DNA of 24,671 nucleotides from NCBI GenBank assembly GCA_902492755.1, contig CABUNB010000034.1:1-24671 (forward strand), given 5' to 3'. The position numbers and the translations under genes are program-made. The DNA is from an uncultured Collinsella sp. (GTDB lineage: Bacteria; Actinomycetota; Coriobacteriia; Coriobacteriales; Coriobacteriaceae). The notes beneath the pieces were generated by a model, which had not been told where the DNA came from, did no database searches, and saw only the letters and a list, made by a program, of their open reading frames with translations. Positions 15,651 to 22,646 of this stretch are shown here, in pieces (position 1 is the stretch's first letter; each line of letters opens with the position of its first letter).

Positions 15651-16721
15651 ATGTCGCTTGTTCTGGATATCAAAAAGCGCTATCCGGGGTTCACTCTCGA
15701 CATCCAACTCGAAGCCGGCGAGGAGCGCGTGGCCCTGCTGGGCGCCTCGGGTTGCGGCAAGAGCTGTACGCTGCGCTGCATCGCCGGTGTGGAGACGCCC
15801 GACGAGGGTAAGATCGTTGTCAACGGCGTGACCTTTTTTGACTCGGCGGCGGGCATCAACCTGTCGCCCCAGGAGCGAAAATGCGCCCTGCTGTTCCAAA
15901 ACTATCAGCTGTTTCCCAACATGACGGTGGCCGATAACGTATGTGCCGGTGTAAAGGATGCGGGCGACGCCGCCGCGCGCAAAAAGCTCGCCGAGCGCTA
16001 TCTGGGCATTTTCGGTCTGGCCGATTTTGCCGACCGATATCCCGCGCGCCTTTCGGGCGGGCAGCAGCAACGCGTGGCGCTTGCCCGTATGGTGGCGGCG
16101 CATCCGGGCATCTTTATGTTCGACGAGCCCATGAGCGCGCTCGATTCCTATCTTAAGAGCGCACTCGAGCAGAACATGCTCGACCTGTTCGACGTCTGTA
16201 ACCGCACCGTGCTCTACGTGAGCCACGACATCGACGAGGCGTGCCGCCTGTGCCAGCGCATCTGCGTGATGCACGACGGGCATGTTGAGGAGACTGGCTC
16301 CGTTGAGGATGTGGTCCGCCGTCCGCAGACGCTGGCGGCGCTCCGCCTGACGGGCTGCAAGAACACAAGCCGGGCGCGCAAGATCGGCGACGAAGAAGTT
16401 GAGGCCCTCGACTGGGGCATGACCTTTAACGTGGGTCGCGAGATTCCCGATGACGTGGCGTACCTGGGTATTCGCGCAAGCTACTTCCATGTTGACAATC
16501 GCGCTGAGCGAGGCCGCAACAGCTATGACTTGCACGTGGCCCGCGTGAGTGATTCGCGCTTTGAGCGGCTGGTGTTGCTGGACGTGCCGCGCGTCGATGC
16601 GCCCACGCGTCTGCAGTGGAAGGTCAACAAGGTGGGCATGCCTGTCGACGCGCTGCCGCAAGCAGGCGAGACGCTGCGCATGCATTTTGATGCCAGCAGG
16701 ATCCATTTGGTTTGTCGATAG
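15651..16721 (+). CDS. modC: Molybdate ABC transporter ATP-binding protein
   Basis: This 356-residue ABC ATPase powers ModB. Walker A is GASGCGKS (31-38), the Q-loop is LLFQNYQLFPNM (80-91), the signature is LSGGQQQR (134-141), Walker B is IFMFDEP (154-160), the D-loop is SALD, and the switch His is in YVSHDIDEA. A C-terminal extension from about 250 has the size and position of the ModC Mop/TOBE regulatory domain, though its sequence is divergent. AGGAGG lies before ATG 15651. It is the last gene of modABC and is followed by a terminator at 16733. Confidence 0.93.
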   Translation: MSLVLDIKKRYPGFTLDIQLEAGEERVALLGASGCGKSCTLRCIAGVETPDEGKIVVNGVTFFDSAAGINLSPQERKCALLFQNYQLFPNMTVADNVCAGVKDAGDAAARKKLAERYLGIFGLADFADRYPARLSGGQQQRVALARMVAAHPGIFMFDEPMSALDSYLKSALEQNMLDLFDVCNRTVLYVSHDIDEACRLCQRICVMHDGHVEETGSVEDVVRRPQTLAALRLTGCKNTSRARKIGDEEVEALDWGMTFNVGREIPDDVAYLGIRASYFHVDNRAERGRNSYDLHVARVSDSRFERLVLLDVPRVDAPTRLQWKVNKVGMPVDALPQAGETLRMHFDASRIHLVCR

Positions 16722-16732
16722 CGCCGGGTAAT

Positions 16733-16765
16733 GCCGTCGGGGATATAAGCCTCGGCGGCTTTGTC
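16733..16765 (+). terminator. Probable intrinsic terminator of modABC
   Basis: A 10-bp stem with two wobbles (16733-16742 with 16750-16759), a 7-base loop and TTTGTCTT after it. It begins 12 bases after the modC stop. Confidence 0.6.
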
Positions 16766-16854
16766 TTGCCGCTCGCCGAATGAGGGACGACAAACTCTTA
16801 CCAATCAAGATAATTTTTTATTAAACGACGACGCACGACGCTGTCGTACGAATG

Positions 16855-16892
16855 TCAACGGTGTTCGTCTGGACGATGACCGTTGATATAGT
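16855..16892 (+). promoter_or_regulatory. Promoter overlapped by a 32-base operator-like palindrome
   Basis: TATAGT at 16887-16892 is a good -10. The bases one -35 spacing upstream (16864-16869, TTCGTC) lie inside a near-perfect palindrome at 16855-16886: TCAACGGT and ACCGTTGA outer arms, CGTC/GACG inner arms, 13 of 16 pairs. A second, shorter palindrome (CGCACGAC GCT GTCGTACG, 16832-16850) is directly upstream. This is the geometry of a repressor-controlled promoter; the regulator is unknown. It would drive the DCCP-selenium operon. Confidence 0.5.
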
Positions 16893-16922
16893 TGACCTTA
16901 ACTTGTAAAGGAGGGTACGCAT

Positions 16923-16991
16923 ATGCCGCAGACGACATACATTCGCCGCGTTGCCGCGCGTGCCCTATATATGGCTCGGAGCCGCATATGA
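16923..16991 (+). CDS. Possible 22-residue leader peptide
   Basis: A short ORF begins at ATG 16923 behind an excellent site (AAAGGAGGG, 16907-16915) and reads MPQTTYIRRVAARALYMARS then RI and TGA. It is Arg-rich (5 of 22) and has no homolog I know. Its last codons overlap one arm of a 10-bp hairpin (16975-16984 with 17005-17014), and GGCT/AGCC inside the ORF can pair instead. It might act as a translated leader regulating the operon, or the strong site may be coincidental. No terminator follows. Confidence 0.35.
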   Translation: MPQTTYIRRVAARALYMARSRI

Positions 16992-17051
16992 GCAGGTATG
17001 TTCACGGCTCCGGGAGAGACGACGCACAACTAAATAATCGACCGCAAAGCA

Positions 17052-17147
17052 GGTTCCCCAAAATTCCGGGTTTAGGCGCGGCTGGGTTTTCGCCATCCAC
17101 CGTGCAGCAATACCGTAGCTATTCATTTTTGGTTCGAGAGGGGAACC
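17052..17147 (+). promoter_or_regulatory. Leader segment able to mask the first ribosome binding site
   Basis: GGTTCCCC (17052-17059) is exactly complementary to GGGGAACC (17140-17147), which contains the ribosome binding site of the next gene. A local alternative, GGTTC (17131-17135) with GAACC (17143-17147), leaves the purine-rich GAGAGGG in a loop. The two pairings exclude each other. No riboswitch class I know fits. Confidence 0.35.
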
Positions 17148-17150
17148 GTT

Positions 17151-18434
17151 ATGGCTGAAGAATTCGATTTCCATCCGATGTGGGAGAGCCTCGGCATGAA
17201 TCTTGCCGATCACGACATGCTACTGGGCGCCGTGGGCCAGATGTACGGCGACATGTTCCTGACGCAGAACAATCGCCCCAAGTCCACGTCCTACCTGGAC
17301 TTTGTGGCCACCAACATCCACAGCGGCCGCATTAAGGAGATGCTCGACAAGAAGGAGGCTGGCGAGGCCACCAAGATCGTGGGCTCGTTCTGTGTGTACG
17401 TGCCCGAGGAGATCGTGCTTGCCTGTGACGGCATTCCCGTTGGTCTGTGCTCGGGTGCCGATTGGGCAACCGATAAGGTCGAGGAGCACCTGCCGCGCAA
17501 CACCTGTCCGCTTATCAAGAGCTTTGCCGGCTTTAAGCTGGGCGAGGTCTGCCCCTACATTGAGTCGAGTGACTTGGTGGTAGGCGAGAACACCTGCGAC
17601 GGCAAGAAGAAAGCCTACGAGTTCTTTGCCACGCAAAAGAACACGTACGTCATGGATATTCCCAACGTACACGACGAGTCGACGCTCGTGACCTGGAAGG
17701 CCGAGGTCAAGAAGCTCGCCGCCAAGATCGAGGAAGAGTGTGGCGTCAAGATTACGCCCGAGCGTCTGAAGGCCGCCATCCACGCCGTCAATGAGAAGCG
17801 TCGCGCCCTGCAGCGCCTCGCTGCCACGCGCGCTGCCGACCCAGCGCCCATCAGCGGTCTAGACAGCCTGCTGACCGTTCAGGCCGCCTTTATGGATGAC
17901 ACGCCGCGTCTGACCGGAGCCATTAACGATATGGCGGCTGAGTGCGAGCAGCGTGTCGAGGCCGGCGAGGGCGTGGCGCCCAAGGGGACCAAGCGCATCC
18001 TGTACACCGGTACGCCCATGGCCGTGCCCAACTGGAAGCTGTTCAACCTCATCGAGAAGGCCGGCGGCGTTGTGGTAGGTGAGGAGTCCTGCACGGGCTC
18101 GCGCTACTACAAGGACCTGGTCGACGAGTCCGGCGAGGCGGTCGACGAGATGCTCGATGCCGTCGCCGAGCGCTACTTTAAGATCAACTGCGCTGTCTTT
18201 ACGCCCAACGACCAGCGTATGAAGGACATTGTCCAGATGGCCAAGGACCTGCATGCCGACGGCATCGTCGACGTGGCCTTGCAGTTCTGCACGCTCTACG
18301 AGATGGAGTCGTTTGCCGTGGAGAAGGCCGCCGAAGAGGCCGGCATCCCGTTTATGCACATCACGACCGACTACGCCGGCGAGGATGCAGGCCAACTGCA
18401 AACCAGGATTGAGGCTTTCTTGGAAACCATTTAG
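17151..18434 (+). CDS. Double-cubane cluster protein-like, 2-hydroxyacyl-CoA dehydratase D superfamily (paralog 1)
   Basis: This 427-residue iron-sulfur protein is of the YjiM/DCCP branch. Homologs bind a sulfide-bridged double [4Fe-4S] cluster and, when given low-potential electrons by an ATP-driven activator, reduce small molecules. Signature blocks are RNTCPLIKS (C119), EVCPYIESSDLVVGENTCDGKK (C134 and C149 within it), EESCTG (C314), INCAVFTPNDQR (C347) and LQFCTLYE (C380); C81 and C100 are also shared with the next gene. It has about 40 extra N-terminal residues, and TGTP (T288) where YjiM and paralog 2 have TGCP. The start ATG 17151 follows GAGAGGGG. Substrate is unknown; acyl-CoA dehydration is less likely because no CoA-transferase gene is nearby. 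Confidence 0.85.
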   Translation: MAEEFDFHPMWESLGMNLADHDMLLGAVGQMYGDMFLTQNNRPKSTSYLDFVATNIHSGRIKEMLDKKEAGEATKIVGSFCVYVPEEIVLACDGIPVGLCSGADWATDKVEEHLPRNTCPLIKSFAGFKLGEVCPYIESSDLVVGENTCDGKKKAYEFFATQKNTYVMDIPNVHDESTLVTWKAEVKKLAAKIEEECGVKITPERLKAAIHAVNEKRRALQRLAATRAADPAPISGLDSLLTVQAAFMDDTPRLTGAINDMAAECEQRVEAGEGVAPKGTKRILYTGTPMAVPNWKLFNLIEKAGGVVVGEESCTGSRYYKDLVDESGEAVDEMLDAVAERYFKINCAVFTPNDQRMKDIVQMAKDLHADGIVDVALQFCTLYEMESFAVEKAAEEAGIPFMHITTDYAGEDAGQLQTRIEAFLETI

Positions 18435-18449
18435 GGCTATCCGGTCCAG

Positions 18450-18551
18450 CGGCTTCCCCAAGCACCCGATCTTGCCGTTCAAACCATCTCTTGCATACCA
18501 AAGTACGCGGCGCTCCTCTTTCACGGCAACCTCGGGCACCTGGGAAAGCCG
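18450..18551 (+). repeat. 29-position imperfect inverted repeat in the spacer between the two DCCP genes
   Basis: Bases 18450-18478 and 18523-18551 align ungapped as an inverted repeat with 23 of 29 complementary positions, including CGGCTT/AAGCCG, CCCGA/TCGGG and TTGCCGT/ACGGCAA, around a 44-base loop. It occupies most of the 154-base spacer, ends 37 bases before the next ATG and has no T-tail. It may be an mRNA processing or stability element, a regulatory RNA, or a small inserted palindromic element. Confidence 0.65.
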
Positions 18552-18588
18552 TTTCCTTGGTTGGTTAAAAGGTTTGTTAAGGAGTTAT

Positions 18589-19752
18589 ATGTCGGAAAAT
18601 ATTGAGCAGCCGTTGCCGTCCACGTTTGAGGAGTTCAACGAGCAACGCAAGGCGGCGTTTATTCGCGTCAAGGATTATAAGCAGGCGGGTAATCGCCTGG
18701 TCGGTTTTCTGTGCAGCTACACGCCGCTCGAGATTATCGATGCCGCGGGGGCTGCGAGCGTGGCGCTGTGCGGCACGTCCGACGAGGTGATTCCCGAGGC
18801 CGAGAAGGTGCTGCCGGCAAATCTGTGTCCGCTCATCAAGTCGACCTACGGTTTTACCTATTCGCAAAAGTGCCCGTTTACGTACTTTAGCGACATGATC
18901 ATCGGTGAGACCACCTGCGACGGCAAGAAGAAGATGTACGAGCTGCTCAACGAGCTCAAGCGCACGCACATTCTGCATCTTCCGCAGGGTCGCGATCGCG
19001 CCTACGAGCGTGAAGGCTGGTACGAGGAGTGCCGCCTGCTCAAGGAGGAGCTCGAGGGCTTCTACGGTATCACGATTACCGACGATGACCTGCGCGCTGC
19101 CGTGCGCCGTCGCAATCGCCTGCGTGCGGCCCAGCTCGAGATGTTTGCGCTGCAGGCCAACCAGCCGGCGGCCATGAGCGGCGTCGACCTGATGAGCACC
19201 ATGTTTGCTGGTACGTTCAGCTTTGATATCGAGGCCTATATGCAGCAGCTGGAGCAAAAGGTCGCCAAGCTGCGCGAGGCCTACGACGCGGGCGAGCGCC
19301 CGGTTGCGGCGGATGCCAAGCGCATTCTGATCACCGGCTGCCCGGTGGGCGGTGTGATCAACAAGATCGGTCGCACCATCGAGTCCAACGGCGGTGTGGT
19401 CGTGTGCATGGACGACTGCTCGGGCGAGCGCACGGCGGCCATGATGATCGACCCGGAGGCTCCCGACATCCTTCGCGCCATCGCCGACCGCTACCTGGAT
19501 ATCAACTGCTCGGTCATGACGCCCAACGACGGTCGCATGGGTAACACGCTGGCTATGTGCGAGAAGTACCATGTCGATGGCGTGGTCGAGAGCGTGCTGC
19601 AGGCCTGCCACACCTTCAACGTTGAGAGCGCGCGCATGCAGGAGGCTGTCGAGGGTGCGGGCATTCCGTACATGAAGATTGAGACCGATTACAGCAATGG
19701 CGACATGGGTCAGATCGAGACGCGCATCGCTGCCTTCATCGAAACCCTGTAG
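18589..19752 (+). CDS. Double-cubane cluster protein-like, 2-hydroxyacyl-CoA dehydratase D superfamily (paralog 2)
   Basis: This 387-residue protein is very similar over its length to E. coli YjiM as I remember it, and is a paralog of the preceding gene. Blocks: NLCPLIKSTYGF (C80), KCPFTYFSDMIIGETTCDGK (C95 and C110), ILITGCPVGG (C251), DDCSGE (C277), INCSVMTPNDGR (C307), LQACHTFNVE (C340). Eight cysteines are shared with paralog 1. AAGGAG lies before ATG 18589; a longer in-frame reading crosses the spacer and is rejected. The activator gene follows after 50 bases. The pair may form a heterodimer, or two homodimers served by one activator. Confidence 0.87.
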   Translation: MSENIEQPLPSTFEEFNEQRKAAFIRVKDYKQAGNRLVGFLCSYTPLEIIDAAGAASVALCGTSDEVIPEAEKVLPANLCPLIKSTYGFTYSQKCPFTYFSDMIIGETTCDGKKKMYELLNELKRTHILHLPQGRDRAYEREGWYEECRLLKEELEGFYGITITDDDLRAAVRRRNRLRAAQLEMFALQANQPAAMSGVDLMSTMFAGTFSFDIEAYMQQLEQKVAKLREAYDAGERPVAADAKRILITGCPVGGVINKIGRTIESNGGVVVCMDDCSGERTAAMMIDPEAPDILRAIADRYLDINCSVMTPNDGRMGNTLAMCEKYHVDGVVESVLQACHTFNVESARMQEAVEGAGIPYMKIETDYSNGDMGQIETRIAAFIETL

Positions 19753-19802
19753 GACGAATGCGGCAAAGAACCAGCCGCTTTGCCGCATAGAAGGAGGATG
19801 CC

Positions 19803-20567
19803 GTGGTTGGCATTGGTATCGACATAGGCTCGACGGCCGCGAAGGCTGCGGTGGTGGAGACGGACAGCGCCATTGCGTGGACCTGCGTCATGCCGACGGG
19901 GTATTCGTCGGTCGATGCGGCCGAGCGTCTACGCGGTGAGCTCGCCGCAGCCGGCTATGACGTGACGGGCGACGATGTTCGCGTGATCGCGACCGGCTAC
20001 GGCCGTGTCGCCGTGCCCTATGCGCATAAGGTCGTGACCGAGATTACCTGCCACGGTACCGGTGCCGTGCGTCTGTTTGGCGACCATGGCACCGTGATCG
20101 ATGTGGGTGGTCAGGACACCAAGGTTATCCAGCTTAAAGGCGGTCGCGTGGCCAAGTTCGCCATGAACGACAAGTGCGCTGCTGGCACGGGGCGCTTTTT
20201 GGAGATCATGGCCGACCGCCTAGGCATTTCCCAGCAGCAGATGGCAGACCTCGCCCGCACCGGCGAGCCTACCAAGATTTCCAGCATGTGCACGGTGTTT
20301 GCCGAAAGCGAGGTCATCAGCCTGATCGGTCGCGGTGAGCCGCGCGAGAACATTGCACGTGGCGTGATCGACAGCGTGGTCTCGCGCGTGGCGACCATGG
20401 CCGGGCAGGCCGCGGGCGCCCCGTACTACCTGACCGGTGGCCTGTGCGAGAACGCCTTCGTGGTGGAGCGGTTGGGCGAGCTGCTGGGGTCGCCGGTGAC
20501 CACCTCGCCCCAGGCTCGCTTTGCCGGAGCGATTGGCGCGGCGATTCGCGCACAGGCGCTCAATTAA
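19803..20567 (+). CDS. ASKHA ATPase activator/reductase for the double-cubane proteins (YjiL/HgdC type)
   Basis: This 254-residue ATPase of the BadF/BadG/HgdC family is a homodimer in known cases, with one [4Fe-4S] cluster held between subunits. It uses ATP hydrolysis to push low-potential electrons into its partner. Phosphate-binding motifs are GIDIGSTAAK (4-13) and VIDVGGQDTK (98-107). Cluster cysteines are C125 in NDKCAAGTGRFLE and C163 in SMCTVFAESE. The C-terminal TGG and FAGAIGAA blocks complete the fold. The start is GTG 19803 behind AAGGAGG (19791-19797). An ATG at 19798 is out of frame. Its position directly after the two DCCP genes fits a dedicated reductase. Confidence 0.92.
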   Translation: MVGIGIDIGSTAAKAAVVETDSAIAWTCVMPTGYSSVDAAERLRGELAAAGYDVTGDDVRVIATGYGRVAVPYAHKVVTEITCHGTGAVRLFGDHGTVIDVGGQDTKVIQLKGGRVAKFAMNDKCAAGTGRFLEIMADRLGISQQQMADLARTGEPTKISSMCTVFAESEVISLIGRGEPRENIARGVIDSVVSRVATMAGQAAGAPYYLTGGLCENAFVVERLGELLGSPVTTSPQARFAGAIGAAIRAQALN

Positions 20568-20637
20568 TGCATCCGCCGTAGGCTCGCATTCATGCGTATA
20601 CTGGGAGAAAATGATTGACCGATGAGAGGAGGTATCG

Positions 20638-21687
20638 ATGGCTGACGATCAGATTAAGCTCACGTCTATGACGACCGCGAGCGGTTGAGCCGCTAAATTG
20701 GCTCCCGGAGCCCTCGCCCAGGTCCTGGGCGATTTACCCAATGTGCATAACGACAACCTGCTCGTGGGGTTTGATACTTCCGACGATGCGAGCGTCTTCC
20801 GCGTAGGGGAGAACCTGGGGCTCGTGCAGTCCATCGACTTCTTCCCACCGATGGTCGACGACCCGTTTCTGTTTGGCCAGATCGCCGCAGCCAACTCGCT
20901 GTCGGACATTTACGCCATGGGCGGGCGGCCGAGCCATGCCATGAACTTGCTGTGCATCCCGAGCTGCCTGGGCGTCGAGGTCGCCGGCCAGATTCTGGCA
21001 GGTGGCGCCGACAAGTGCGTCGAGGCGGGTTGCTCCATCGCGGGCGGTCACACCATCAACGACGACGAGCCCAAGTACGGCCTGTCCGTGAGCGGTTTTG
21101 TCGCGCTCGACCGTATGCTCGCCAACAGCGGCGCGCACGTGGGCGATGTTCTGCTGCTGACCAAGGCGATCGGCTCGGGCATCATCACCACGGCCATTAA
21201 GGGCGAGCTTATCGAGCAGGACGAGGCCGCAGCCATGTTTGACTCGATGCGCGCCCTCAACGAAGCCCCGATTCGTCTGGCCGAGGGACTCGGGCTTCAC
21301 GGCTGCACCGACATTACGGGCTTTGGCCTGATCGGGCATGCGTGCGAGATGGCCGAGGGCTCGGGCGTGCAGATTGAGCTCGCGTCGGGGGCGGTGCCGC
21401 TCTTTGACCAGGTGCTTGATATGGCGCGTCTGGGCATTATCCCCGCGGGCTCCTACCGCAACCAGGACTTCTTTGGCCCGCGCGTGGCGGCTGACGAGGA
21501 CCTGGAGCCGGGCATGCTCGACGCGCTGTACGATCCACAGACGTCTGGTGGTCTGCTTATCGCGGCACCTGCTGCCGATGTGGATGAGCTTACGCGTCGC
21601 CTGGATGCCGAAGGACGTATCGCCGCCGTTGTCGGGCGCGTGTGCGAGGCGGAGCCGGGCGGTCCTGCCGTCCGCGTTGTTCGCTAG
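20638..21687 (+). CDS. selD: Selenide, water dikinase, selenocysteine-containing (in-frame TGA at codon 17)
   Basis: SelD makes selenophosphate from selenide and ATP for selenocysteine and other selenium uses. The frame opens at ATG 20638 behind GAGAGGAGG and meets TGA at 20686-20688, giving TASGUAAKLAPGAL. U17 and K20 fall exactly on the catalytic Cys17 and Lys20 of E. coli SelD, and many SelDs have Sec here. Downstream, DDASVF, IDFFPP, ANSLSDIYAMGGRP, GGHTINDDEPKYG, DITGFGLIGHACEM and DPQTSGGLL are all intact. With Sec the protein is 349 residues, as expected. A SECIS-like hairpin follows the TGA. A conventional call starting at 20698 would lose the catalytic end. A TATACT (20597-20602) might give it an extra promoter. 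Confidence 0.94.
20700..20732 (+). promoter_or_regulatory. Bacterial SECIS element in selD
   Basis: TCGCCCAG (20714-20721) pairs perfectly with CTGGGCGA (20725-20732), presenting GGTCC at the tip; the E. coli fdhF SECIS loop is GGUCU. The GGT begins 32 bases after the TGA, within the range usual for bacterial elements. A small hairpin GGCTC-CCG-GAGCC (20700-20712) lies between. This supports reading of UGA as selenocysteine by SelB. Confidence 0.85.
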
Positions 21688-21711
21688 CCCGCACGTTTAT
21701 GTAACTGTTTC

Positions 21712-21727
21712 CCGTTCTCTAGAACGG
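21712..21727 (+). other. Intercistronic hairpin between selD and yedF
   Basis: CCGTTCT (21712-21718) pairs with AGAACGG (21721-21727) and is followed by TTCTTTCG. It could be a weak partial terminator or an mRNA stabiliser. The T-run is interrupted, so read-through is expected. Confidence 0.5.
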
Positions 21728-21748
21728 TTCTTTCGAAAGGAATTTGCT

Positions 21749-22375
21749 ATGTCTACCAAAATTGAAGTCAATGCCATGGGCGATGCCTGCCCGCTGCCCG
21801 TCGTCAAGACGCTTAAGGCACTCAAACAGCTTGATGGCGAGGGTGCCGTGGTGACCTCGGTCGACAACGAGACCGCCGTCAAGAACATCTCCAAGATGGC
21901 GCAGGAGAAGGGCTGCACGGCCTCGGTCGAGAAGGTTTCTGACGCCGAGTGGCACGTGACCGTGGCGGCCTCTGGCACCGTTGCCGTGGCCGATCCCGAG
22001 CAAGATGGCGCTGCCTTCTGTGATGCCAGCGCCGGCAAGGGCAAGCTCGTCATTTCCGTCTACACCGACTGCATGGGCCGTGGCGACGACGAGCTGGGCC
22101 ACAAGCTCATGAAGGCCTTCATCTTTGCCGTGACGCAGCAGGAGGAGCTGCCCGCGACCATGCTGTTCTACAACGGCGGCGCCAAGCTCACCGTAGAGGG
22201 CTCTCCGGTACTCGACGACCTGAAGGGTCTGGCCGAGCAGGGCGTCGAGATCCTTACCTGTGGCACCTGCCTCGACCACTATGGCATTAAGGACCAGCTT
22301 GCAGTAGGCGAGGTCACCAATATGTACGTGATCGTGGAGAAGATGGAACAGGCCGTGCGCGTCGTGCGCCCGTAG
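21749..22375 (+). CDS. yedF: Selenium metabolism protein YedF (TusA-like plus DsrE-like domains)
   Basis: This 208-residue cytosolic protein starts with a TusA/SirA-like domain, whose persulfide-type motif is CPLP (C14-P17 in GDACPLPVVKTL). It ends with a DsrE-like domain (about 98-208) containing LTCGTCLDHYG (C171, C174). This two-domain form is the YedF family, which tracks with selD in genome surveys and is thought to carry or deliver reduced selenium; the chemistry is unproven. ATG 21749 has GAAAGG upstream. It lies 61 bases after selD and 19 before the DUF3343 gene in the same operon. Confidence 0.9.
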   Translation: MSTKIEVNAMGDACPLPVVKTLKALKQLDGEGAVVTSVDNETAVKNISKMAQEKGCTASVEKVSDAEWHVTVAASGTVAVADPEQDGAAFCDASAGKGKLVISVYTDCMGRGDDELGHKLMKAFIFAVTQQEELPATMLFYNGGAKLTVEGSPVLDDLKGLAEQGVEILTCGTCLDHYGIKDQLAVGEVTNMYVIVEKMEQAVRVVRP

Positions 22376-22394
22376 CGTATTGGTTGGAGTTGCC

Positions 22395-22646
22395 ATGAGG
22401 GAGAAGCGCCCGGCGCTTGTCATCACGTTTCCCACCACGGCGGCCGCCATGGGCTGCGAGTCCCTGTGCATCGAGCGCGGCCTTCCCGGGCGAACGATTC
22501 CCGTGCCCGGGGAGGTCGCTGCCGGCTGCGGTCTGGCGTGGAAGGCGTTGCCTGCCGATGAGGAACTGCTGCGCAGCGAGCTTGCCGCGGCGGGCGTTCC
22601 CACCGAGGGCTATACCGTGATTGATATGTGGGAGGTCGTGCGATGA
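22395..22646 (+). CDS. DUF3343 family protein, possible selenium/sulfur carrier
   Basis: This 83-residue protein has cysteines at 21, 25 and 45, the last in the conserved AGCGLAW motif that marks DUF3343 proteins. Such proteins occur beside selD, yedF and cysteine desulfurase genes, and a carrier role for reduced Se or S is inferred from that context. ATG 22395 follows GGAG; an in-frame TTG at 22380 is weaker. Its stop overlaps the start of the next gene (ATGA), indicating translational coupling. Confidence 0.8.
   Translation: MREKRPALVITFPTTAAAMGCESLCIERGLPGRTIPVPGEVAAGCGLAWKALPADEELLRSELAAAGVPTEGYTVIDMWEVVR

Noticed and set aside
14706..16808. Minus-strand ORF of 700 codons over modB-modC
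   Set aside because: It is antisense to two well-supported genes with intact motifs, rich in Arg/His/Ala, with no recognisable domain; a product of G+C-rich third positions.
18229..18588. Reading frame joining the end of DCCP paralog 1 and the spacer to paralog 2
   Set aside because: The upstream part is out of frame with paralog 1, and ATG 18589 has AAGGAG. The open spacer is chance.
20568..20637. Terminator or separate transcription unit break before selD
   Set aside because: No hairpin with a T-run is present; only a lone TATACT, so selD is left in the operon with a possible extra promoter.
20698..21687. selD starting at TTG 20698
   Set aside because: It would remove the conserved N-terminus and catalytic residue; the upstream TGA is explained by selenocysteine, and 20638 has a strong ribosome binding site.
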